Source: Rostratula benghalensis
Taxonomy: Eukaryota > Chordata > Aves > Charadriiformes > Rostratulidae
Reading direction: 5' to 3'
Assembly (NCBI GenBank): GCA_013399305.1
Contig: VXAI01000164.1
Coordinates: 505,178 to 569,177 of the forward strand
DNA: 64,000 bases
Part shown: one piece after another, positions 25,093 through 37,143 of the stretch
Position numbering within the stretch: position 1 is the first letter of the stretch
How the letters are laid out: every line of letters begins with the position of its first letter
Translations under genes and position numbers: made by a program
The notes under the pieces: generated by a model
Databases searched by the model: none
Told to the model about the DNA's origin: nothing
Seen by the model: only the letters and a program-made list of their open reading frames with translations

Positions 25093-28000
25093 CTTTTAAT
25101 TTAGACCGCTGATACTGAGAGTTAAGTCTGTCTACCCAGATGTGTTCAGACAACTGCAACTCTATTCCAGATGTCATGTTAGCTATGTTTGCTCAGTATA
25201 CTGTCGCAGAACTTTTACCTTGCTTTCCTTTCTCCCCACAAATTTAACCTGGGACTCTGTTGCCTTCTAGGTAACAGAAATTGATATATTGCCACAAAAC
25301 ATTTCCATTTCAGTGAGTTAGTTCTTCTGGCAAAAAACAAACCCAAAACTATTTAGTGAGGAATTTCAAAGTTGTTCTAATGAATGACTTAAATAGGCTC
25401 CCCAGGCCTTGCTCATGGTTCAGTATACACGCTGATCCCTGCCTGAGCATTTGGCTTAGTTTTGTATCCCTGAAAAATAAACAGAAGGCTTGCCAGTGGC
25501 TTCAGTGGGAACAGATTGAGGCTATAAAGAAATCAAGACAATTTCCTTCTGGAAACCAGTAGCTTTCTGTTAATAGAGGAATCCAGAGGAAGACAAAGCA
25601 GCATGACCTGTGGAAACATTTTGTTATCTCTAACAATCCAGCTTTTTGAAATAGAGGACATATAATTATTTTTTTTTCCAAGCCCTCCATTTTAATCTCT
25701 GAGTGTGAATAGTGGCAGCCCTGGCAGCAGCTGCTGCAGGGCAGGAGAGAGAGGCAGGGAAATGGCAATGGGCACTGAGCCATAAAAGTCCTCTTAGAGG
25801 TGGGTAAGAGAGGGCCACGCTGCACTTTCTGCCTGGTGGCCAGCAGGACCAGTGTCCAGCACTAGCTTGGCTCACACACATTGGCTGACGTACATTTTCT
25901 AGGGAGAGCCTGATGAGGAAATGAGAAAAGAAGGATATTTTCTGAAGCTGTTTGAATCCATTTTCAGTGAAATAAGGAAGCAGGAAACATGCCATCACTG
26001 AGTGTCTTGTGGATCAAATACAGAACTGGTGGTACAGCTTCTTGCGACTTTTTCCTAGCTTCATTTTACACTAAAAATGCATTATGCCATTTCCTAAAAG
26101 GTTTCACAGATACTTCTAGTCCACTAGAAAGTGAGAAATTCTCTTTATCCTGACACACTAAAGTCCGAGTTCCTCATTAACCTTTCTACAGGACATGATC
26201 TCCTGTAGTTCTGCAAAAGAGACTTTGCTTGGCCGGGGGGTTCTTGTTTCCTGGTACTTCATAGCTCTACAGGGAAATAACTGGTGGCTTCAAAGAAAGA
26301 GAAAGGAAGTAAAAATGGCAAGGGAGCAACAGAAGCATCTCTATTAGTTTTCTACACTTGGTTATCTCAAGATTGCTGTGCAATTGCCTCATATTTAAAG
26401 AAACCTAAGGGGAAATCAAGCAGTTCACACACAGTCCAAAATACTGGATTATATTGTATCTGAATCAGACAGTGTTTAAAGCCCATTATAGCTAAAACAC
26501 AATCACACACATGCACAGGCATCCCTATAATTTTTGCAGCGACGCAACTCTCTTCACTGCTCACAAGCTCATGAATGCATCCAGAGCAGGAAGAACAACA
26601 AGGTGGGCTCAGGACTGTATCACAGAGCTCCAGACAGGGCCAGCTGGCCTAACCACAATACAGATCTGTTCAGAGGCTAAACCTGAGCAGCCCACACCCT
26701 TCCCCTCCCAGGTCCATCACCATGCTCCCTGTTTCAACACTTTGGGAGGTTGTGAGAAGCATTCAGGCCCATCAAGTCCTCCATTTCAGTCTACACAGTG
26801 CATGTAAACCACCCAGATGCTGTCCTTCACCTACTCTTTGTCAAATCCTCAGTCCTCTCACCTCTTCCTGAAGGTGTACCTTCACCACCTACTGAGATCC
26901 CCTATTCAGCTGCAAAGGAGTCTCAGCTTGCCTTCAGGACCTCTCTTGTCCTCCCAGGGGCACTGGGATCAGTGGCATCAGACTGCCACAGGTCCTATTT
27001 CTCAGTCTCAAGAGACATAATCATACCCAGGACCTCATGCATGCCACTACCAACTCACTTGCCCTCCATTCAATCCTCCCAGCAGCTTGCAATCACTTGG
27101 CTTCTTCCCACTAACATCCGAAGCCCAGCAGGTGAAGCAACTGAGGCTAAACAAGCACTCATGAAGCTTTGGTTTTGTACCTTCATAAGCCACTCCAGGA
27201 ATTATTTGTTAAAAGGAACCACTTGCTACTGACTGTATGTTGTTTCCCAACCCTATTACTATCTGTAAACAGATGTATGAAGTGAGGAAGGTGACAGAGA
27301 AAGGACCAGGCAGTTTCTCCCCCTTCTCTGAGCTATACATCTATGCAATTAGCCAGAGCGCATCACATATCTTTAATCTGCACACAAAGGTGTTTTACCT
27401 AATAACTTTCAGTGGAAAATAAAAAGACCGAGTAAATTAAAGCACCATAAGCAATCATAGCATTAATGTGACTTTTCACATATTTCAGTGATTAAAGAAA
27501 ACCCCATCCAAGCTGCAAGTCCACAGAGCTGTTTCCAAAAACTGTTTTGCCACTCTCACAGCCTTTTGACAATGGTGTGTACAAAGGAGCCAAGGAGCTA
27601 CACCTCTCTCTCTCTGTGATTCTCTGTGATTCTCTGCAGCTCTTACACAGGCTGCTGGGACATACCACAGCCTGAGTAAGGCGATGGGAGACAAATCTCA
27701 ACAGAATCCAACTCAAACATTTTAAACTTTCTCCCATACGGCTGTAGCTCATTCGTCCTGGCCAGCTCCACTATTCGGATCTTTTATGGCAGAACTTTGT
27801 CATATATCATACATACATTTTTACTGTCCACAGGCAAAGGTAGCAGTGGAAAACACCTAGGCAAGTGCTGCCTAGGAAGTGATAAGTGAAATTATAAAGC
27901 TATAATCAAAGTCTCATTGTGTATTATGAGAAGAGTCGTATATTAAAGCTAGGTTCTGAGGTTTCCAATTTGGGTGGTTTACATTATTTTATATCTTTCT

Positions 28001-29403
28001 TGATCCTAAAAGGAACTCAAAAGCCTAAATCTTACCAAGACGTTCACTTTCTTGACATCCTACTGCATTGTGTGATTTTTGTAAAAATAAAAACGTAAGA
28101 CCTTGGTAAAAAGCCATAGATGTCATCCTGTAAAATCACATACAGCACGTGGAGCCAAATTCCAGGAACAATGATAAATGAGAATAATTTTCAAAAGGGA
28201 ACACTTGAGGGTATTTTCATTGAACACAACACATAAAAAACTGAAGACTTTTTTTTTTGGTGCATTTTGAATGCCATTTAAAATATATTTAAAAAAAAAA
28301 AAAGAAGAAATAAGCAACCAAAATCCTCTTCCTTTGTATATACTTTTAATGAAAACACTCACATCCTGGTTGTTTTCTTATGTTGTTTTTGAAAAATGGA
28401 AATCCTTCCTGCTAATGGGCACAACTGAAAAGGAACTGTTTCAGTTCAAATGTTTTCTAAGTGTGCCAAAACCAGACCATAAAGTGAAAAAAACAGAAGA
28501 ACTAATAAGTTTACTTGTCTCCTAAAACTAAACTAACAAGCAAAAGCCTTTAAAGAACACCGTTCAGAAATACTGATATCAAAGAAAGAGACTGCTGATA
28601 ATCCTGGATTCTTTTGCAATGATTCCATATTTTATTGCACAATTTATGAAGAGAATTGCAGCAATTGGAGTCCTTATATTACTACAAGAGATTAAAAGAT
28701 TTTCTTATCAGACAGTTCAGAATCGTGATGATTCACACCTTCATTATTTCTTGAAACACTCTAGCTTCCTCCACAAGTACAGCAAAGGTTTTGCATGACT
28801 ACATCCCTTAAACTAAACAGTGCTCCTGTCATTTTCCCACGGTGCTCAGAACAAGCTAGGGGTGAAAGAGTAACCCTTTCAAGCCAGTAAAACAACCGTC
28901 ATTATTTTAAAATAAATGAAGAGGAGCCCTGTTATTTACGACTATGTGCTCATGTTTTATGCATGCCTTACCTTGGAGACATTTGATAGCCTCTAGAACA
29001 CTTTGTTAGCTGTATTCTTCAATAATTGTTTGGTAAGAAGGTCACATTGGCCTATTCACACTGCAAAGGTGGAGATTTGCAGACACAGTATCATAACAGA
29101 ACAAATGGAAAGACATTGGAAAATTATTTTCATTGACAGGATTTCCACACAAGCATAAAACCTGGGTCAGGGAGAATCACTTCAGCTAAAACTACGTGTC
29201 AGTACTTCTCACTGCCAGGTTAAATTAAGGATACACCCAGCCTGGTTGTGCAGGGGGGAAAAACAGAATGAGAATAAGCCACTTGCAAGGAATTTCTTAA
29301 AAGCAGCAAAGAGGAGCCATCATACTTACTGAGAGTTTTGCTGGGTCCCTCAACCAAACACTAGCACAGATCAGACTGGCCTTACATTTAGGTCTGCATT
29401 ATC
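25093..29403. other. Non-coding DNA, nothing recognised
   Basis: Apart from a short tandem decamer at 27604-27636 nothing stands out. A 144-codon frame (26798-27232) starts at GTG in a GC-moderate part and has no recognisable motif. About 28590-28740 looks AT-rich and compact in the manner of conserved non-coding DNA, without firm evidence. Confidence 0.5.
27604..27636 (+). repeat. (CT)n and tandem TCTCTGTGAT
   Basis: A short CT tract runs into a decamer, TCTCTGTGAT, repeated 2.6 times (27611-27636). The decamer resembles the ATTCTGTG tail repeat of CR1, but no CR1 body lies upstream, so it is called only as a simple tandem repeat. Confidence 0.7.
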
Positions 29404-29428
29404 TTTTTTTTTTTTTTTTTTTTTTTTT
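29404..29428 (+). repeat. T25 homopolymer
   Basis: An uninterrupted run of 25 T. No element body is recognised on either side. Confidence 0.95.
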
Positions 29429-32400
29429 ACATCTGCGTTTATCTTCTGCATTAGAAAATAAGCACCTGAAATTCAATGAGGAGATCCAGGGAAGACTTTT
29501 CTGGTTTTCATACACTTTTCTGATGTATGAAAGACCCAAGAGGCTGTGCTTGAGAACCAGCTGTACACAAATGTCTCATACTTCACACTTGCTCCACAGC
29601 ATCCTCATATGAAATTATGCTTTGGTTCTGTAACAGGTAGGCATCTTCTCCACAGATGTGGGTTTTATCAGGAACGTCAGTGCTTCCTTGGTAAAATTTG
29701 TGCAGGGTAGACATTCAGGCTTGTAAAGGATGATGAGGTGTTATGTTACAAGTCCTGATTTAGGGTTTGTGTGTTTTAATTCTGTAGTTCCCACATTATT
29801 AACTCCAAATTATGCCCCCAAAGAAGTCAAAGGAGAAGCAGCTCTTCTGTTTTGTAATATCCCCCATTAAGAAATACTGAGAAGAAACCAATTTGGATTC
29901 TACCAGTCACATACAAGTTGCTTAGTCTCTTGCACAGACTCGGAGATGCCATGCTGTCTTCTGTATATAGTCTTGCAGTAGGAAAGATGAAAGCTCTCCT
30001 TATTCCCTACAACATACACACAACATGCGCTTCTTTCAGGAGGTTACAGTTCTGTTTTGAACACAAAGTATATACCTACTACACACAAATTGTGACCTCT
30101 TGTACTTCTATTGTAATCTTCTCATTGAGTTGTGTGACTTACAGAGGTTGAAGTGCTTTCTCCCTGGGATGTCATAGGGCAAAACAAAAGCACAGTGCTG
30201 TGTTGCCTTTTGTCCTGAGGAGCACTAAAAAGGTCCTTCAGTGACTTCCCAATCTCCATTTAGAGCTTCTTTGTAACTGAGTTTCATGGGTCAAATATTT
30301 AATAGAATATGAGCCCTGTAGCTCATTTAGCTTTGTAGATAGCATATTGTGCTTGAGTCTCTCATCCATTCATTCACTTGTGTTACATCATAAAGGTATT
30401 TTTTAGAAATAAAACATGAATAGGGAGAACTTTTTTTTTAAAGCTTAGCGATTAGCTGGAGATTAGAATTCAATTGAACAATTTAGTTAAATATGGGTTT
30501 GTGTGTGTTGATAGGGCTACCCATTGTCACAGCAGGTATAAGATGTTTGGCAGCTTCCCAGCTTTGCTCTCCAGTGGGGGTTTGTAGCAATGCAAAAAAG
30601 CAGTGTCCCACCTTTCAGTAAAACAAAATATTTCTTGAGAAAATGCTTGTTGAAATCTTGCCAGTTTTAAGAGAGAGAAATTTGAATGTAACTATTTTTG
30701 TTTGCTCCAAAGCTTTATGTTACTTTGACAGAAGTGTCTGGGTTTAGTTGATTATGTATAGTTGGGGTTTGTTCCACCTTCAAGCTACCTCTGAGGAAAC
30801 AATATTAAATGAAGAAATTATTTGGGAAGCCAACAGTAAGCTGCTTTCTGTGAAGAATATTGGGCAGGTGACAAACCCACTACAAAATTTGGCACAGTAT
30901 TTATGGGCAGGAAATTTTTACAGAGAAATTACTCTCTAGATATTATGCTAAAGTTGTATGATAGTTTTTCCTACTAAAACTGAAGAACCGCAATGACAGA
31001 CAGAAAAAAAAAGAACTCCTGTGCTCTCTCCTTATCACAATGATAATTCTCATATTTCTCAGCATGAGATATCTCTTCTTGTGAGCAGTAGCAACATTAA
31101 TAAAAGGTACTCTGAATGAGAGAGATTTTTGAAATAATCTGTTCCAGGTTAGCCTATCATTACCAATAAAATACCTATGATTTGCACAAAATGTGTAATT
31201 TGAGAGCATTTTTCTGCTGGTTTAACTCTTTTGCTCTTTTAACTCTCAAAAATACAAAAAAAAAATTTGCTCTCAGAAATATTCCCAAAGGCCTTTCTGG
31301 ACCTGAGCAGCTCCCTATGTATTAATAAATAGTCATGTTCAGCTGTGCTGTTACCAGTGTACAGTGAACACATTTAGCACATTAAGCCCTGATTACACGG
31401 TACAAATAGGGAGTCAAATGAACTCTAACATCTCCTGCTGCATTAGGAAGCTCCACAGTTACATTAAGTTCTGAAGCATGAAGCAAATCCAGTGCCACTT
31501 GCTAAATACACAAGATAGAGGCAAAAGACCCCAAACCAGCTGTCTCTGTCATCCGTGGAGCAACCAGTGCATGGTGCAGAAGGGCACTATGGTGCAGGTG
31601 TGGCAAATGCTGTAGCACCCACCTCATCAGACCATGCAACATCAAGGGAGGGATGGCCACCATGGCATTTCTCTGTGTCCTCCATGACCTCCCTATGCCA
31701 CAGATCTGCTTTGCCCCTGGAAGTCTAATCTTCTGCTTGTGAAAGCAGGATCAGAAAAAAACACCGGTATTTCAATAATCCCAGATCAAACTCTAAAGGC
31801 ACAGGATGAAGGTAATGCACGTTCACCCACAATGCTCTGCAGCACAGTGAAGCCACAGTTCCCAAAGTTACAGCTCACACGCTGGTGTAGGGTTACAAAC
31901 GCTGCACCAAGAGATCTTTTCTGCCAACATCTAAGCAATAGCAAGGAAGCAAGACGATGCAGGTTCAGCTGTATCCTGCCAGAAACCTGACTTCACACAC
32001 TTGTCTCCTCTATGACCTGGCTAACCTAGCAAGTGACAGCCTAGTTATAAATATCCAAGAATCATGAGGTTGTCACTTTCCCACTGTCACAGCTAATTAA
32101 CTTCTAGGAATAACTATGGGAACTATTTTATTTCACCATCCCAAACATGGGCCTGGAGTAATGTGTGTATCTGCCCTGCCTGAGCTGGCTCAGAAAAAAC
32201 ACCCCTCTGCTAAAACACAGGGCAGATCACTGCCTGTGGGTATGTGCCCTGTAATTCCCTAGAAGCAGCACCAAGTTTTATACCACCATTTTCAATCACT
32301 TGTGCATGGTAGCACTTGTGGACAGAGGAGAGGAGAAAGAGCTCATTTCTGTAAAATTCTTAAAAAGTACACACATACCTCAAAAAAACATTGTATATAT

Positions 32401-32799
32401 CTAGACATAACTCCATAATTAGGAATAGCTAAATTGCCTGCTCTTTAGTCAATGGCACACAGAGAAATGTATTTCATTTAATAAGCTGCTCTTAATGATT
32501 ACTGTTTGTTTGCTTTCTAAATCTCAAAGTAATCATGTACTGCAAGTGCATGATTTGCACTTGCGAATTTGAGGCGATTTGTCCCCCAAATCTAAATAAC
32601 AAAACACTCTTCAGTTTTCCAGTGTAAGGGTAGCTTTTCTCTAGCAACCCTTTACCACTGATCCACCAGCCTCCTGCCAGCTCTTGGTCAAAAAGGGAAA
32701 CCTTGACTTACAGAATGGAGCCCTGCCAAGAACATGAAACCAACACCTATATCGTGGGGACACCAGAAAGCTGTAAACTGGCTGTTTATAGAGTAGCAA
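29429..32799. other. Non-coding DNA, nothing recognised
   Basis: No exon or known repeat. Frames reach 88 codons at most (minus, 30943-31209). Confidence 0.55.
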
Positions 32800-33363
32800 T
32801 TGTTTTATAATAATTGTCTGCTATACCTGCATCCTGTTCCTGTTCCAAGAGTTTACAATGGATCAATGTACCCAAAGTGTTTATACCCAGATCAACCTGC
32901 AGTGACACAGTTTAAAGACCGTTTCTTCCCCTCAGCTGAACTGCCCAAAGACAGCAGCCCCATAAGGAATTTGTTCTCTCCTCAAATAAAGATTACGAGA
33001 AAGCAACAATCTCTCTTTAATTCTGCCCATGAAAAAGCACTGAAGCAGAGAAAGGGTGGTATAGCTACGCATGGCAGGAGAGGGGCCATATCATTCATGA
33101 TTTCCCTTCTGCAGCAGCTTTTCAAGCTACATGGTGAATTTCCAGACAGCTTTCCAGGAACTGCCAGCTGGAATGCCAATGTGGAGAAGCCACGCTTTGC
33201 ACAGGGACAAATGCAGAGCTCACACATCCATATGCAAAGCCTCCGAACTCACTGCAAAAAGGGTTTTTTTCCAAACAGCAGGGTAAGTAATGTGTGGAAA
33301 TTACCCCACTGCACAATCTTTGTGAAGATCAACCCCTTTGATTTTATCATGGTAGCAAGGTGA
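32800..33363 (+). other. 187-codon open frame, longest in the window; unassigned
   Basis: The frame opens at TTG. The first ATG is at 32866, which would give 165 residues. The translation is mixed and not low-complexity, with a basic middle (KITRKQQ near residue 65, then KALKQRKGG) and no signal peptide, membrane helix or catalytic motif that I recognise. A strong donor-like AGG/GTAAGT lies inside it at 33283. In DNA of this composition a frame this long should be uncommon but not impossible in 64 kb. Opposing minus-strand frames of 81 and 64 codons overlap it. It could be chance, a non-coding RNA exon or a decayed element; I assign no function. Confidence 0.15.
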
Positions 33364-34687
33364 TCCCACCCACAGCTGGGACAAATGCTACTGCTTTCAC
33401 TTCACTGTCTGGTGGCAAAAACTATTTTAAATTCACAGACACACACACAAAAAAAATATGACAGAGCTGAGAAGCTGAAGTTAGAGTGAGCCAAGAGTAG
33501 GAAGTGCTGCACACTGTATCCTAGAAACAGCTTTCTGTTCCTCGGTCCTTGTTAGTTATTCATTGCAGAAAGAAGGTCGGAAGAACTGGTGCAGATAAAG
33601 TGGATATCAGCTGAATTTTTGCCAAGTGGTCATTAATTCCAAAAATTTCCATCATATTTTCATTACACTCTAACAGTGGAGACATGCCTCAAACTGCACA
33701 AACACAACTGAGGTTGTGCTTCAGGAATGTAGTTGTGTATAGATGGGTGGGAAAGTCAATAGCTAGGTGGAAGAAGCTCTGCCTGATACATTTCCTCACC
33801 CACAGTCATGAAAAATAAGACCACTCAAATTATGAAATTATATCATGTGCTTTTTATCTGTACTTTGCCCCATGAAAATAAGTATGTGAAAGGCTGAACA
33901 CGTTATGATCTCAGGAAACATATCTTTACCCAGATGAGAATGGTTCTCTCCAAAGAAGACACTTGATTAATTTCCTTCGTATGAAAGAAGATCTATTCAT
34001 TTTTTAATGGTGGTATGAGAAAGAGTACTTTACCTTGGGGAGTTAAACAAAGCTGAGTGAGAATCCAGCAGACTAAAAAACAGTCTTGGAATGATATGCA
34101 GATGCTAGTTAAGATGTAGACTTGTCTGAAAAAAATATCCATTTCCTCCTTATAAATCTTCTGCCTTCCAAAACATAGATCAAACTTAAAATGGAGCAGA
34201 AGTTCTGCACATTCTTAGTGAAATCTAAAGTGACAAGGAATTCACCTGTTTTCAGATTTCTCTCCCTTTTGAAACCAAGTCAAGATCACTTGGGTGAGAG
34301 GAGTTAGTATGTTTCACAAGTTCACATCACATCCAATGGGGAGACAATTATTTAAAATGCATATTTGCATTAAACATTCTCTTTGGGTTTAGCTTTATCT
34401 CAGGCTGAACCTTCAAATAGAGATTCCAGTATGTATGAGGGGAGGAAAATGTAACTGGGGGAAGGGAGAAGATTGCAGATTGCAAGTTCAGAATTATTCC
34501 ATCAAAGACAATGAGATTGTCTTTTTCATAGCAGGAATTAGAAGTGACAGATGGTCTTGTTGCTGAACCAAAGGTGTAGAAGTCCTGAGATTCAATCTGT
34601 ATTTCTGGCTCTGAAACAGATTTCCTGTGCAAGATAGGGTAAAAAAACCCAACATTTCAGTAATGGCCAGCTTTTTCAGACTTAATC
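33364..34687. other. Non-coding DNA, nothing recognised
   Basis: No exon or known repeat is visible. A short (AC)n run near 33438-33449 runs into an A-tract. Confidence 0.55.
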
Positions 34688-34900
34688 TGAAACACCTAAG
34701 ACCTGATTTTTTAGAAAAGTGGACTGGGAGCCCTACTTTACTTTCAGTGGGAGGGATAAATGTAGAACCACTCTGAAAAGACAGCTTCGTTCTCTCAGAT
34801 TGGGTAATAAAAGCTGAAAATTTAAAATTGGTGCCAAATCTTCAAAACTCTGACCAAGAGTCTTCTGAGCAGTAGTTTTCCTATCTTTGAAACAGGGGCA
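34688..34900. repeat. Probable ancient amniote repeat relic
   Basis: The first part (about 34690-34785) contains CACCTAAGACC, a TTTTTAGAAAAGTG segment, then GGGAGCC and TTTCAGTGGGAGGG. This order recalls the old palindromic TTAGG/CACCTAA-type repeat found across sauropsid genomes. About 34870-34900 has GTTTTCC-TATCTTTGAAACAGGGG, reminiscent of the SINE phrase for 'cagtttcc-atctgtaaaatgggg'. Both are heavily decayed and matched from memory. Confidence 0.35.
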
Positions 34901-36462
34901 TTCTCCCATTTATCCCTTTCCAGTAATCCTGTAGGTCCACAGGACGATAAAATCTTAGACAAGAGAAGCAGAAGTAACACCAATAACAATACCTACAGGT
35001 AAGACATCTTTTACATTTTCCGTTACGTAAGCTTGCCTTCAATTAAATCTCGCCAACTTTGTTCACATGGACTGAAATTGCCTATTTTGGTGCTGAATTG
35101 CATTAAGCTGAATTTGAACTTTATTTCTGTATGCAGATATATTTTTAGTTTGCTTATACATTTCACTCGTTTCTGAAAATGGTAAACCGACTTCACTTTT
35201 TCTCCAACCTCAATATTAAAATAAATACCACCATAAAACTAAATGTCTACAATAACTCTATGGTTTTGACCAGAGATTAAGAGTTCAGCAAAGATAAAGG
35301 TGAAACCAGGGCTGGTATTTACAGCCCATGTGAAAATCCACTCAGGTTCTGCTGCACAAGGCTCTGAGATCCCAAGGTAGTCACATACACACACAGCTGA
35401 TGAGACTGAGCAGGACTTCCCTGCTCATGACATCTTCCAACAAGCTGAGGGTGCTGCAGCACCGGGCAGAGAAGGTAAAGCCAAAACTTGCTCCCAATGC
35501 ACTCTGGCTGCCTCCATTCTGGTGCCTCAGCAAGGTGGAGGAGGAGAAGCATAACTGGCACAGAGAAGGAGCTAGGAAGAGCTCCTAGCAACAAGATGGG
35601 AGCAATGGGCTGAAGGGGAGCAGAATGGAGAAATGGCAACATCCCATGAGGACAAAAGGGCTACAGGGAAGGAAGAAATTGGTACAAGAAAAGGTGCAAA
35701 ATGGATCCACTTAGGAAGGATGGGACTAGGAAGAAAGTAAAAAGCTAGACTGAAACCCAATGTTTCTCCACTGTCACCATCATCTGACTGTGAAGCATAA
35801 CTACAAAACATAGTCTTCTCCATCAAGTTCCCAAATAACCTTACGGCTGATTACTCTGTTACCCTAATTGGTAAAGGTCTCTGCTTTACATCTAAATTAT
35901 AAATCTGCTCATTTAACACAGTGGCATAAATTTAGCTTCAGATGATGGATTTTGTTTCAGCATTTTGCTACATTTTAAAACTGAACATTTTTTTTAGAAA
36001 AAGATATGGTTGTGAAATCAAGTATTATAAAAATTTAGTCTATGCTAGGATTAAAGGTTGTGCAGATTTAATCTGACATTCTCAAATGTGTATATTGGCA
36101 ACATCTTCATCCTTTATGTATCTAAAAGTTATGTGATCTCACACTATCATTTATACTGACGGAAAATAACCAGAAGAAAATCCTGTTTTTTTCTTTTTTG
36201 CAGCTATACAAAAATGGCTTTTCTTTCTATCATTGCAATGATTGGGAAACAATACATTTCCCAAGACAGGTCAAAAAGTACAAGATGAATAACTGAAAAA
36301 CAAAAGTACTGCCTCCTACCTCTTTATAATACTTTATTAGATTGTTAAAGAGAGAAGCTGAGTATATGCTGCCCTCAGGTGGTGTCCTATTTTCTTCTTT
36401 CTACAGAAATTCATAATGCTGCCTCATTCTTTTTATAGGCTAAGTTCAGGGGTTGTTTTTTC
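34901..36462. other. Non-coding DNA, nothing recognised
   Basis: A GC-moderate patch at about 35320-35640 has opposing frames of 107 (minus) and 62 (plus) codons without recognisable content. The rest is AT-rich. Confidence 0.5.
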
Positions 36463-36483
36463 TTTTTTTTTTTTTTTTTTTTT
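36463..36483 (+). repeat. T21 homopolymer
   Basis: An uninterrupted run of 21 T, preceded by another T-rich stretch interrupted by one C. No element body recognised. Confidence 0.95.
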
Positions 36484-37058
36484 GAAAGAAAATGAAAAGC
36501 TTGGAGCAAATAGAAATCAGCTTTCATTCAGAAAACATAGGCTTTAAAAATATATATATTTCACTTTCAATACTAAAGGGATAGTTGATAAGCCTGATTT
36601 TGGATATGCTTCATCTCTGGTCTACTACATTGCAGAAAAGAAGGTTGCTGATATATACAACTGCATAAAATGTGAGCTCCCAGAGGCTATAATATTGCTG
36701 ATTACTTTTTTGTGGCTTTGAGTTTTGGGCTATGCAAAACAAAGAAAGAAATATGGTCTGAGAAAAATGTTCTTACTTAAAGACACCATCTCAAAATTGT
36801 AATGGGGAAAATTTGAGCTTGCTTTATCTCTATAGAGGATCATATTGAATTACTGACAATGGGCTAAAACATCAGGAAAAATGGGACTCCTACCATACCT
36901 CAAAAGTGGGGTATAACTGATTTAGGAGCTAATCCAGTTGCAGCTCAAAGACAGGCTCTAACTTAGCTGAAACGATCAAGAAGAATTACATTTTCAGACT
37001 GTGTTACGTGAGAAAGTATGCTCTTTCTAAATATATGCCAAACAGAAATCTTCGTAGC
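36484..37058. other. Non-coding DNA, nothing recognised
   Basis: AT-rich sequence with no notable frame or repeat before the CR1 end that follows. Confidence 0.55.
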
Positions 37059-37143
37059 AGCCTCCCCTGCTCTGGCAGGGGGGTCGGACTAGATGATCTC
37101 CAGAGGTCCCTTCCAACCCCAAGTCATTCTGTGATTCTGTGAT
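37059..37143 (+). mobile_element. CR1 LINE 3' end, truncated (plus)
   Basis: A clear CR1 3' end. The stem-loop CCCCTGC-TCTG-GCAGGGG (about 37064-37081) is followed by GTCGGACTAGATGATCTCC, AGAGGTCCCTTCCAACCCC and the terminal repeated octamer-like tail ATTCTGTG-ATTCTGTG-AT. About 85 bases survive, so it is severely 5'-truncated and non-coding. It diverges less from the usual avian consensus than the copy at 25023, so it is probably younger. Confidence 0.93.

Noticed and set aside
26798..27232. 144-codon frame
   Set aside because: GTG start, Ser/Pro-rich, no known domain, and a shorter frame overlaps it on the same strand.
27604..27636. TCTCTGTGAT tandem as a CR1 tail
   Set aside because: The CR1 tail octamer differs and no CR1 3' body lies upstream.
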